NCBI GenBank assembly: GCA_936933955.1
Contig: CAKZIN010000097.1
Span: forward strand, 1 to 32,808
Direction of reading: 5' to 3'
Source of the DNA: an uncultured Sphingopyxis sp.
GTDB taxonomy: Bacteria > Pseudomonadota > Alphaproteobacteria > Sphingomonadales > Sphingomonadaceae
Length of the DNA: 32,808 nucleotides
Under the pieces are notes generated by a model. It saw nothing but the letters and a program-made list of their open reading frames with translations, ran no database searches and had not been told where the DNA came from. The translations under genes and the position numbers were made by a program. Below, piece after piece: positions 14,500 through 23,391 of the stretch (its first letter is position 1; each line of letters begins with the position of its first letter).

Positions 14500-16008
14500 T
14501 TATTTCTTCTGTTGATCGAGAAGCTTCTGAAGGTCGGGCGGAAGGTTGGTCGGCATCGCCCCGCCGCCGAGCCCGGGAAGCGCGCCCGCGCCGCCCCCTG
14601 CCCCGCCGCCGCCGAGTAGGCCGCCGAGGCCACCGCCACCACCGAGCATGCCGCCAAGGCCGCCCTTGCCGCCGCCGCCAAACAGCGCGCCGAGCCCTTT
14701 GAGGCCGCCCATCTTTTTGATCTTCTTCATCGCGCCTTCCATCTCCTGATGCATTTTCAGGAGGCGGTTGACGTCCTGCACGGTCGTGCCGGAGCCCTTG
14801 GCGATGCGAATTTTGCGCTTGGCGTTGATGAGCGAGGGCTTGGCGCGCTCCTTGGGCGTCATCGACGTGATCATCGCGTCCATGCGCAGCAGCAGGCGGT
14901 CGTCCATGCCGCTCTGCGCGAGCTGCGCCTGCGCCTTTTTCATGCCGGGCATCATGCCGGCGATGGCGCCGATGCCGCCCATGCGGCGCATTTGACTGAG
15001 TTGGCCGCGCAGGTCGTCCATGTCGAACTGACCCTTGGCGACGCGCATCGCGAGCTTTTGCGCGTCCTCCTGCTGGATGACCTCCGCCGCCTTTTCGACG
15101 AGGCTGACGACGTCGCCCATGCCGAGGATGCGCTGCGCGACGCGGGCAGGATGGAACGGCTCGATCGCGTCCATCTTTTCGCCGGTGCCCGCGAACTTGA
15201 TCGGCTTGCCGGTGACCGCGCGCATGGAGAGCGCCGCGCCGCCGCGTGCGTCGCCGTCCATGCGGGTCAGCACGACGCCCGACAGCGCGATGTCGTCGGA
15301 GAAGCGCTGCGCCACCTGCACCGCGTCCTGGCCGGTGAGCGCATCGACCACGAGCAAAGTCTCGGTCGGCTTCGCATCCGCCTCGATCGCGCGCATCTCG
15401 CCCATCAGCGCATCGTCGACGTGCAGTCGGCCCGCGGTGTCGAGCATCAGCACGTCGTAGCCCTGCAGCCTCGCGGCATTCAGAGCGCGCCGGGCGATCT
15501 CGACCGGGGGCTGACCCGCGACGATCGGCAGCGTGTCGACGCCGACCTGCCGCCCGAGCGTCGCCAGCTGCTCCTGCGCCGCGGGGCGATTGACGTCGAG
15601 CGACGCCATCATCACCCGCTTGCCGCTCTTCTCCTTGAGCCGCTTGGCGAGCTTGGCGGTGGTCGTGGTCTTGCCCGAGCCCTGCAGCCCGACCATCATC
15701 ACCACCGCAGGCGGCACGACGCCAAGCTCGAGATCGCTCGCGTCGGAGCCGAGCATTTCGGTCAGCGCGTCGCTGACGATCTTCACCACCTGCTGGCCAG
15801 GGGTGATCGAGCGCAGCACGTCCTGACCGATGGCGAGTTCGGTCACCTGATCGACAAAGCTGCGCACCACCGGCAGCGCGACGTCGGCCTCCAGCAACGC
15901 GACGCGCACTTCGCGCATTGCTTCGCGGACGTCGGCTTCGGTCAGTGCACCGCGGCCACGAAGACGCGAGAAGACGTCGCCGAGCCGATCGCTCAAACTG
16001 TCGAACAC
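14500..16008 (-). CDS. ffh: Signal recognition particle protein Ffh
   Basis: SRP54-type GTPase that with 4.5S RNA targets nascent membrane proteins to FtsY. Of its 502 residues, the N domain comes first, then the G domain with P-loop GLQGSGKTT at 107-115, DTAGR, and TRMDGDARGGAALS. The Met-rich M domain (MPGMKKAQ...MRMDAMITSMTPKERAKP...GSGTTVQDVNRLLKMHQEM) binds RNA and signal peptides. The end is a Gly-rich tail of about 60 residues before the closing PPDLQKLLDQQKK. The start is GTG (V-FDSLSDRLGDVF matches the family N-terminus); the open frame upstream is unrelated. It heads the rpsP-rimM-trmD-rplS unit. Confidence 0.97.
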   Translation of the reverse strand: MFDSLSDRLGDVFSRLRGRGALTEADVREAMREVRVALLEADVALPVVRSFVDQVTELAIGQDVLRSITPGQQVVKIVSDALTEMLGSDASDLELGVVPPAVVMMVGLQGSGKTTTTAKLAKRLKEKSGKRVMMASLDVNRPAAQEQLATLGRQVGVDTLPIVAGQPPVEIARRALNAARLQGYDVLMLDTAGRLHVDDALMGEMRAIEADAKPTETLLVVDALTGQDAVQVAQRFSDDIALSGVVLTRMDGDARGGAALSMRAVTGKPIKFAGTGEKMDAIEPFHPARVAQRILGMGDVVSLVEKAAEVIQQEDAQKLAMRVAKGQFDMDDLRGQLSQMRRMGGIGAIAGMMPGMKKAQAQLAQSGMDDRLLLRMDAMITSMTPKERAKPSLINAKRKIRIAKGSGTTVQDVNRLLKMHQEMEGAMKKIKKMGGLKGLGALFGGGGKGGLGGMLGGGGGLGGLLGGGGAGGGAGALPGLGGGAMPTNLPPDLQKLLDQQKK

Positions 16009-16052
16009 GCGTCCATCCTCAGCCCACGACGCGATCGCGCCAACATCACGAC

Positions 16053-16082
16053 AAAAACGCCGGCGGGCGAAACCTCGCCGGC
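16053..16082 (-). terminator. Intrinsic terminator between tig and ffh
   Basis: On the minus strand GCCGGCG pairs with CGCCGGC across a 10-base loop, directly followed by GTTTTTGTC. Stem arms are at 16076-16082 and 16059-16065, and the T-run corresponds to A residues at 16053-16057. It ends tig transcription about 150 bp after its stop, so ffh must have its own promoter in 16009-16050, which I could not identify. Confidence 0.85.
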
Positions 16083-16202
16083 CAGCGTTGGGCACGCTGG
16101 GTGCCCGTCGATGTCTCCCCCTACCCGCTCAGCCTTATCGGTGCAAGCTCGGTCGCCACGCGACGCCCTCGCTACCGTGACGGCTGGCAGGTGGGGGAGC
16201 GG

Positions 16203-16224
16203 GGGCGGGCGCAACGGCCCGCCC
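16203..16224 (-). other. GC-rich stem-loop just after tig stop
   Basis: GGGCGGGC (16203-16210) pairs perfectly with GCCCGCCC (16217-16224) over a 6-base loop. It has no T-run, so it is more likely a 3'-end stabiliser or pause site ahead of the true terminator at 16053-16082. Between the two hairpins (about 16083-16200) I see nothing else. Confidence 0.5.
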
Positions 16225-16230
16225 GAACCT

Positions 16231-17868
16231 TCACTCCGCCGCGGGCTTTTTGGCGCGCGACTTGGGCTTGGCGGGTGCCTCGGCCGTGGCGGGAGCCGGA
16301 GCATCGGCGGCGGCGTCGGCGTCAGCGGGCTCCTCGGCCTTTGCCGCCTTCGGCTTGCGCGCAGGCTTGGGCTTGGCAGCCGCGTCGTCACCCGTGTCGG
16401 GAGCCGCGGCTTCATTCGAATCGACGGCTTTCGCCTTGGCCTTCTTGGCGGCAGGCTTCGGCGCGTGGCCGTGGTCGTGGTCGTGGTCGTGACCATGATC
16501 GCAGTCCGGGCCATGCACATGCCCCGCCGGCGAGCCGTCATCCTCTGCCTCGATCGCGGCTTCGAGCTCTTCGCGGGTCACCTGCCGGTCGGTCACCTCG
16601 GCCTTGCCGAACAGGAAGTCGACCACCTTCTCCTCGAACAGCGGTGCGCGCAGCTGCGCGGCGGCGAGAGCGTCGCGCTGCACATATTCGACGAACTTCT
16701 GCCGATCTTCGGGACGATACTGCTGCGCCGCCTGAGCGATGAGGCGGTTCATTTCGTTGCTGTCGACGGTCACGCCATTGGCCTGGCCAATCTCCGACAA
16801 CAGCAGCCCCAGGCGCACACGGCGCTCGGCGATCTTGCGATAATCGTCGCGATCGCGCTCCAGCTCCGCCTTCGCTGCCTCAGGGTCAGCCTCATTGGCG
16901 ACCTCAGCTTCGAGCTGGCGCCAGATCTGGTCGAATTCGGCATCGACCATCGAGGGCGGCACTTCGAAATCGTGCGCTTCGGCGAGCTGGTCGAGCAAGC
17001 GGCGCTTCATGTGCGTGCGCGTCAGACCATTGTGCTGCTGTTCGATCTGATCGGTCATGATCTTGCGCAGCTGCTCGATCCCCGGAAGGCCGAGCTGCTT
17101 GGCGAAATCGTCGTCGAGCTTGGTTTCTGCAGCCTGCTTCACCGCCGTCACGGTGACCGCGAACACCGCGTCCTTGCCGGCGAGGTTGGCCGCCGGATAA
17201 TCGGCGGGAAAGGTCACCTTGACCTCACGCTCGTCGCCGACCTTGGCGCCCTGCAACTGGTCTTCGAAGCCGGGGATGAGCTGGCCCGAGCCGAGCACCA
17301 CCGCCATGTCGCTGCCGGTGCCGCCGTCGAACTTTTCGCCATCGACGCTGCCCGAAAAGTCCATCACGACCTGGTCGCCCTCACCCGCGGCGTGGCCTTC
17401 GGCGGCGTCCTCGTAGCGCTTCGACTGGCTGGCGAGCTGTTCCAGCTGCGCGTCGACCGCGCTGTCATCGACAGGAACCTGCAGCCGCTCGAGCTTCAGA
17501 TTGTCGAGGTTCGGCACGTCGAATACGGGCAGCACCTCCAGCGCCACCTTGATCAAAGCGTCGCCGCCGGGCTCGTACCCGTCCGCGAGTTCGATGCTCG
17601 GCGCCATCGCCGGGCGCAGCTTTTCCGCGGCCATCAGCGCATCCACGCCCTCGCGCACGCTGGTTTCGAGCGCCTGCTGCATCAGCTGCGGGCCGTGCAT
17701 CTTGCGCACCAGGTTCGCGGGCACCTTGCCCGGACGGAAGCCCGGCATGCGCACCGACGGCGCGATCGTCTGCAGCTCGCCTTCGATCCGCGCTTCGATG
17801 TCGGCGGCGGGGATGGTCAGCGTATAGGCGCGCTTGAGGCCTTCGTTCAGCGTCTCGACGTGCGGCAT
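16231..17868 (-). CDS. tig: Trigger factor, ribosome-associated chaperone, with His-rich and Lys/Ala-rich tail
   Basis: Co-translational chaperone and prolyl isomerase that binds L23 at the exit tunnel. The 545-residue product has the ribosome-docking loop GFRPGKVP (43-50), the FKBP-like PPIase domain (about 155-245: GDQVVMDFSG...LGSGQLIPGFEDQL), and the helical C-terminal arms with NEMNRLI and RAPLFEEKVVDFLF. E. coli tig ends near residue 432; here a further ~100 residues follow, beginning with a segment (449-468) with eight His, several Asp and one Cys in an HD-alternating pattern, then a Lys/Ala/Pro-rich tail. The ATG follows GAAAGAGA. Likely monocistronic, flanked by the tRNA upstream and its own terminator. 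Confidence 0.96.
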   Translation of the reverse strand: MPHVETLNEGLKRAYTLTIPAADIEARIEGELQTIAPSVRMPGFRPGKVPANLVRKMHGPQLMQQALETSVREGVDALMAAEKLRPAMAPSIELADGYEPGGDALIKVALEVLPVFDVPNLDNLKLERLQVPVDDSAVDAQLEQLASQSKRYEDAAEGHAAGEGDQVVMDFSGSVDGEKFDGGTGSDMAVVLGSGQLIPGFEDQLQGAKVGDEREVKVTFPADYPAANLAGKDAVFAVTVTAVKQAAETKLDDDFAKQLGLPGIEQLRKIMTDQIEQQHNGLTRTHMKRRLLDQLAEAHDFEVPPSMVDAEFDQIWRQLEAEVANEADPEAAKAELERDRDDYRKIAERRVRLGLLLSEIGQANGVTVDSNEMNRLIAQAAQQYRPEDRQKFVEYVQRDALAAAQLRAPLFEEKVVDFLFGKAEVTDRQVTREELEAAIEAEDDGSPAGHVHGPDCDHGHDHDHDHGHAPKPAAKKAKAKAVDSNEAAAPDTGDDAAAKPKPARKPKAAKAEEPADADAAADAPAPATAEAPAKPKSRAKKPAAE

Positions 17869-17991
17869 CGGTCTCTTTCTTCCAGACAATCAAAGGCGAG
17901 CGACGGCGCGGGGGATTAGGGCCCGGACTGCCGTCGCCAAGGGACGGTAAACTCTCAACGTCACGCGCGCGGCGCCCGGGCGGCGGCGGGA

Positions 17992-18076
<85 letters not shown>

Positions 18077-18147
18077 AGCGCCGTCTCCACCCGTCGCGCG
18101 TCCCCGTGAGGGGCGAGCATCAGGCGCGGTCGACGTGAACGCGCGGC

Positions 18148-18175
18148 TCTATAGCAGCGCACCCCCCAAGGGCAA
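18148..18175 (-). promoter_or_regulatory. Predicted sigma-70 promoter for tRNA-Leu
   Basis: On the minus strand TTGCCC (18175-18170) is followed after 16 bases by TATAGA (18153-18148), a good -35/-10 pair for a housekeeping promoter. Transcription would begin near 18141, giving a 5' leader of about 65 bases before the tRNA. Confidence 0.5.
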
Positions 18176-18251
18176 GCGACCGCGGGAACGGGGCGGGAGA
18201 GGCCGGCGTTCCCCTGAGGACTAGCTAATACTCCACGAAGGAAAACGCATC

Positions 18252-18434
18252 ATGGCAACGCAGCCGCCCTCCGCACCGCAACCGATGCAGCCCGATGCGC
18301 CGATCGAACAGCCTGCGCCGCAGGCTCCTCCGTCCGAGGCTCCCGGCAATCCAGATCCGGGCTCACCGAGCTCGGACCCGTCGCCGGGCGCCGCAGATCC
18401 GACGCAGGCGCCGGCCACCCAGCTGGGCGACTGA
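18252..18434 (+). CDS. Small Pro-rich hypothetical protein (60 residues)
   Basis: A short open frame with AAGGA eight to ten bases upstream of its ATG. The product is rich in Pro, Gln, Ala, Asp and Ser (Pro-Gln/Pro-Asp repeats such as MQPDAPIEQPAPQAPPSEAP), has no hydrophobic stretch and is predicted to be disordered. No function can be assigned. Small proline-rich ORFs of this look occur in sphingomonads, to my knowledge, but I cannot check. A TAATAC -10-like box lies at 18226-18231 without a good -35. It converges on the exported-protein gene, with 30 bp between the stops. Confidence 0.5.
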   Translation: MATQPPSAPQPMQPDAPIEQPAPQAPPSEAPGNPDPGSPSSDPSPGAADPTQAPATQLGD

Positions 18435-18464
18435 CCCGCGACGGGGGAGCGAACGGCGCTGACT

Positions 18465-19328
18465 TCAGTCGACGCGTTCCGGCGGGACTTCGCGCTGACC
18501 ATTGGCTTCGTCGATCACCCGGCCACGACGATAGCTGATGACCCCGGGGATGGGGGCGATACGATCGACGACGCGGCTGTAATAGTTCGGAAGCCAGCCC
18601 GCCGCCGTATAGCGCGCGCGCTCGACGTTCATCCCCGCTCGAGCGACGTCCGGAATCGGCACCGAACTCTCCGCAAAGGTGATGGTGAGACCGGCGGTGT
18701 CGGTCGCTACCGGCGCCGGTGACGGCACGCTCATCACGCCCATGTCGGTGATCGCGCCCGCGCGCGTCTCGAATGCCACGGTGCCCATGCACAGGCACGT
18801 GCCAACGGTGGTCGGCAGCCGCTCGATCGGACCGACGATGACGTAGCGGCCCGGCGGCGCTGCGACGAGATAGCCCCACTCCCCGTTCGCGCCGGGAACG
18901 TCGGGTTTGCGAAACGGCGGCGAGGCGCTGATCTGCACCATGTTGCGCACACCCGCGTCGATCACTCCTACCGTCTCGAGCGTAGGAGCGACCGGCGGTT
19001 GCGGCGCCGACCCGCGCCGCGTTTCGCGCCAGGCCGCGAGGTCGCGTTCGTAATTCGCGCGGCGCCGTTCGTAACGTGCCTGCTCACGGGCGAGGCGGGT
19101 CTGCCGCTGAGCCGCGACGAGAGCGGCGTCGCTGTCGCTGACCTCGCGCATCAGCAGCAGCGACACCCGGCTCGAACCGCGCACCCAGATATAGGCCAGC
19201 GACGGGTCCGCGACGTGCGGGCGCATATCCTTGAGTTGACGGAAGCTTTCGGCTTCGGCGCGTGCCGGAACCGGAGCGGCGATGCCGAGCGCGAGAAGCG
19301 CGACGGCGGAGAGGACCGCGCCCCTCAC
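18465..19328 (-). CDS. Exported protein of unknown function
   Basis: A 287-residue product with a signal peptide (GTG start, hydrophobic core, cleavage near VPARA-EA). The mature protein begins FRQLKDMRPHVADPSLAYIWVRGSSRVSLLLMREV, then has a charged, Arg/Glu-rich probable helix (about 75-110: RLAREQARYERRRANYERDL), and a beta-rich C-terminal part with GEWGYLVAAPPGRYVIVGPIERLPTTVGTCLCMGTVAFETRAGAITDMGVMSV. A lone CLC pair could be redox-active or metal-binding. I do not recognise the family. The GTG overlaps the stop of the upstream exported protein (GTGA), so the two are translated together. Confidence 0.65.
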   Translation of the reverse strand: MRGAVLSAVALLALGIAAPVPARAEAESFRQLKDMRPHVADPSLAYIWVRGSSRVSLLLMREVSDSDAALVAAQRQTRLAREQARYERRRANYERDLAAWRETRRGSAPQPPVAPTLETVGVIDAGVRNMVQISASPPFRKPDVPGANGEWGYLVAAPPGRYVIVGPIERLPTTVGTCLCMGTVAFETRAGAITDMGVMSVPSPAPVATDTAGLTITFAESSVPIPDVARAGMNVERARYTAAGWLPNYYSRVVDRIAPIPGVISYRRGRVIDEANGQREVPPERVD

Positions 19329-19930
19329 AGCCCGAGCACCCGCGTCGTCGGGCGGGGGCCTGATGCAACCAGCGCCTGAATCGCGACCGCGCGTTCGCGC
19401 GTCGCGTTCGCCTCCGGACTGAGGCCGTCCTCGAAATTCCAGTCCTTCCACTTGTCCTTGGAAATGCCGAAGCGGTCGTAGCCCTTGAAGAACATGCATT
19501 GCCTCCGGCTGAGGCGCTGTTCGCGACGCGCCTGCGCGCCCTGCACCGCGCTCGACACGATCGCGCCGATCAGCCCGCCAGCGGCGCCGCCGAGCACGCC
19601 ATATTGGTACGGCGTGTAGATGTAGCTCGGCGCGTAGCGGTTCATGCGCGCGCCCAGCACCAGCGCGTCGCATTCGCGAATGTCGGTCAGCGCGGTGGCG
19701 AAGTCGGTGTCGGCGCGATGAAAGTAAAAATATTTCTCGTAATCGTCGACGATCGCCGGCGTCTCCTCAAAGCTGAGGTCGGGCCGCTGCAGCGTCGCCG
19801 GATCGACCTGCGCCGCCGTCGATGCCGGAGGCGCGGTCGATGCGCCCTGCCCCGATTGAGCATGCGCGGGCGCGACCGCGAACGCCAGCGCGCCCGCCGC
19901 CACACGCGCCATGATGCGCGCTGACTTCAT
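19325..19930 (-). CDS. Exported protein with glycine-zipper segment, unknown function
   Basis: A 201-residue product with a classical signal peptide (cleavage about APAHA-QS) and a mature region starting with low-complexity Gly/Ala/Thr/Pro. Then comes DLSFEETPAIVDDYEKYFYFHRADTDFATALTDIRECDALV, followed by a GVLGGAAGGLIGAIVSSAV glycine zipper (often membrane-inserting or oligomerising), basic ARREQRLSRRQC, and MFFKGYDRFGISKDKWKDWNFED. Two cysteines are present. It is coupled to the following exported protein by GTGA; together they look like a two-gene envelope module. The family is unrecognised. Confidence 0.65.
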   Translation of the reverse strand: MKSARIMARVAAGALAFAVAPAHAQSGQGASTAPPASTAAQVDPATLQRPDLSFEETPAIVDDYEKYFYFHRADTDFATALTDIRECDALVLGARMNRYAPSYIYTPYQYGVLGGAAGGLIGAIVSSAVQGAQARREQRLSRRQCMFFKGYDRFGISKDKWKDWNFEDGLSPEANATRERAVAIQALVASGPRPTTRVLGL

Positions 19931-20019
19931 GATGTTCCCCCCAACAAGCGCCGCCTACCCCGACGGCCTGTTCGCGACTTTCTGCCAACAGCGCCGACGC
20001 GTCGCAAGCAGGGGAGCGA

Positions 20020-21510
<1,491 letters not shown>

Positions 21511-21512
21511 GC

Positions 21513-23000
21513 TCACCACCAACGCTCCGGTCGCGCGGTGAAGCCTGCGCGCTGTTCGAGGGCTAGGCCGGCGTTGAGGACGACCTGCTCGTCGAAGGCG
21601 GGGCCGATGATCTGGAGGCCGAGCGGGAGCCCGCTGCCGCGCGTCAGGCCTCCGGGGACCGACATGGCGGGGAGACCGGCGAGGCTCGCGGGGACGGCGA
21701 ACACGTCGTTCAAGTACATCGCCAGCGGGTCGGCGCTCTTGTCGCCGAGCGCAAAGGCTTCGCTCGGCGCGGTGGGGGTGAGGATGACATCGCACGCCTC
21801 GAATGCCGCTGCGAAATCGCGCGCGATCAACGCCCGCACCTTTTGCGCCTGGGTGTAGTAGGCGTCGTAGAAGCCCGCCGAGAGGACGTAGGTGCCGATC
21901 ATGATGCGGCGGCGCACCTCGGGGCCGAAGCCCGCGGCGCGGGTCGCGGCGTACATTTCCTGCAGGTTCGCGCCCTCGGGCAGCTCACGCTGGCCGTAGC
22001 GCACACCGTCATAGCGCGCGAGGTTGGACGACGCCTCCGCCGGCGCGATGATGTAGTAGGCAGGGAGCGCATATTTGGTGTGCGGCAGGCTGATCTCGAC
22101 GATCTCCGCCCCCGCATCGCGCATCCAGGCGATGCCGTCGTCCCACACCCGCGCGACGTCGGCGTCGAGCCCGTCGACGCGATATTCCTTTGGCACGCCC
22201 ACGCGCTTGCCGCGCATGTCGGGGTTGAGGCCCTGCTCCCACGCGGGAACGGGGAGGTCGAGGCTGGTCGAGTCCTTGGGGTCGAACCCGGCCATCGCCT
22301 CGAGCATGATCGCGCAGTCGATAACGTCGCGCGCCATCGGCCCCGCCTGATCGAGCGAGCTCGCAAAGGCGACCACGCCCCAGCGCGAGCAGCGGCCGTA
22401 GGTCGGCTTGATCCCCGAAATGCCCGCGAACGCCGCGGGCTGGCGGATCGAGCCGCCGGTGTCGGTGCCTGTCGCCGCCGGGGCGATGCGCGCGGCGACT
22501 GCCGCCGCACTGCCACCCGACGAGCCGCCTGGGGCGAGGTCGGCATTGCCACCATCACCCCGCCGCCAGGGGGAGATGACGTTGCCGAAATAGCTCGTCT
22601 CGTTGGACGAGCCCATCGCGAACTGGTCGAGGTTGAGCTTGCCCAACATGCCCGCGCCCGCGTCCCACAGCCGCTGCGACACGGTGCTTTCGTAGGGGGG
22701 CACGAACCCTTCGAGGATGTGGCTCGCGGCGGTGGTCTGGACGCCCTTGGTGGCGAACAGGTCCTTCATGCCGATCGGCACGCCCGCGAGCGGCTTGAGG
22801 GCCTCACCCTTGCCGCGCGCGTTGTCCGCCGCGCGGGCGGCGCTGAGCGCGTGGTCGGGCGTGGTGACGATGAAGGCGTTGAGCGCGCTCGCCCCTTCGA
22901 CCGCGGCGTTGAACGCCTCGGCCACCTCCACCGCGGAGAAGTCGCCGTTGCGGAAGCCGTTGCGCAGCTGCGCGACGGAGAGATCGGTGAGGGTCGTCAT
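21513..23000 (-). CDS. gatA: Amidotransferase subunit A, glutaminyl amidase
   Basis: Hydrolyses glutamine to supply ammonia to GatB. The 495-residue product carries the amidase-signature triad: Lys79 (GVPIGMKD), Ser160 (APGGSSGGSAAAV) and nucleophile Ser184 (GTDTGGSIRQPA). Additional family blocks include IKPTYGRCSRWG and LTPTAPSEAFALG. No truncation. It is separated from gatC by a 70-bp gap filled by a palindromic repeat, and followed directly by gatB. Confidence 0.98.
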   Translation of the reverse strand: MTTLTDLSVAQLRNGFRNGDFSAVEVAEAFNAAVEGASALNAFIVTTPDHALSAARAADNARGKGEALKPLAGVPIGMKDLFATKGVQTTAASHILEGFVPPYESTVSQRLWDAGAGMLGKLNLDQFAMGSSNETSYFGNVISPWRRGDGGNADLAPGGSSGGSAAAVAARIAPAATGTDTGGSIRQPAAFAGISGIKPTYGRCSRWGVVAFASSLDQAGPMARDVIDCAIMLEAMAGFDPKDSTSLDLPVPAWEQGLNPDMRGKRVGVPKEYRVDGLDADVARVWDDGIAWMRDAGAEIVEISLPHTKYALPAYYIIAPAEASSNLARYDGVRYGQRELPEGANLQEMYAATRAAGFGPEVRRRIMIGTYVLSAGFYDAYYTQAQKVRALIARDFAAAFEACDVILTPTAPSEAFALGDKSADPLAMYLNDVFAVPASLAGLPAMSVPGGLTRGSGLPLGLQIIGPAFDEQVVLNAGLALEQRAGFTARPERWW

Positions 23001-23016
23001 GATTCTTCTCTGCTGG

Positions 23017-23080
23017 ATCCCGGATCGCGCATCGCGGCGTCCGGGATGATCGAATGACGGCCTGCGATCGTCATTCGATC
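23017..23080. repeat. Double palindromic intergenic repeat between gatC and gatA
   Basis: ATCCCGGA (23017-23024) and TCCGGGAT (23040-23047) form an 8-bp inverted repeat. Immediately adjacent, GATCGAATGACG (23048-23059) and CGTCATTCGATC (23069-23080) form a perfect 12-bp inverted repeat with a 9-base loop. The right arm overlaps the last codons and stop of gatC. The CCGGGAT/GATCCCGG core recurs in sphingomonad intergenic DNA in my recollection and is shared with 11374-11392. It would form two stacked hairpins in the gatCAB mRNA. Confidence 0.8.
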
Positions 23081-23358
23081 ACCTTCGGCACGGTGAAAAA
23101 GCCGTGCGCGCCGCCCGGCGCATTGGCGAGCACCTCGTCGCGGCGATCGCCGTCGGTAACGGCATCGTCGCGCAGGCGCAGCGTGTTGGGGATGACCGCA
23201 GCCATCGGCTCGACGCCGGTGACGTCGACCTCGCCCAGCTGCTCGACCCAGCCGAGGATGTTGTTGAGCTCGCCGACCATCGTCTCAACCTCCGCGTCGC
23301 TGAGAGCGATGCGGGCGAGGTTGGCGATTTTGGCTACGGTTGCGTGATCGACCGACAT
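23071..23358 (-). CDS. gatC: Amidotransferase subunit C
   Basis: The small scaffold that links GatA and GatB. The 95-residue product has the family pattern VAKIANLARIALSDAEVETMVGELNNILGWVEQLGEVDVTGVEP and a C-terminal NAPGGAHGFFTVPKVIE. It leads gatA and gatB; the gap to the DUF4153 gene is 33 bp. The stop and last codons lie within the 12-bp palindrome described separately. Confidence 0.97.
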   Translation of the reverse strand: MSVDHATVAKIANLARIALSDAEVETMVGELNNILGWVEQLGEVDVTGVEPMAAVIPNTLRLRDDAVTDGDRRDEVLANAPGGAHGFFTVPKVIE

Positions 23359-23391
23359 GGGCCGCGCCGCTAGCAGCGCGTGGGGCTTAGC

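Noticed and set aside
14749..17919. Very long open frame on the plus strand opposite ffh and tig
   Set aside because: It is the GC-rich antisense of two well-supported genes, is Arg/His/Ala-rich, and crosses a clear terminator and intergenic region.
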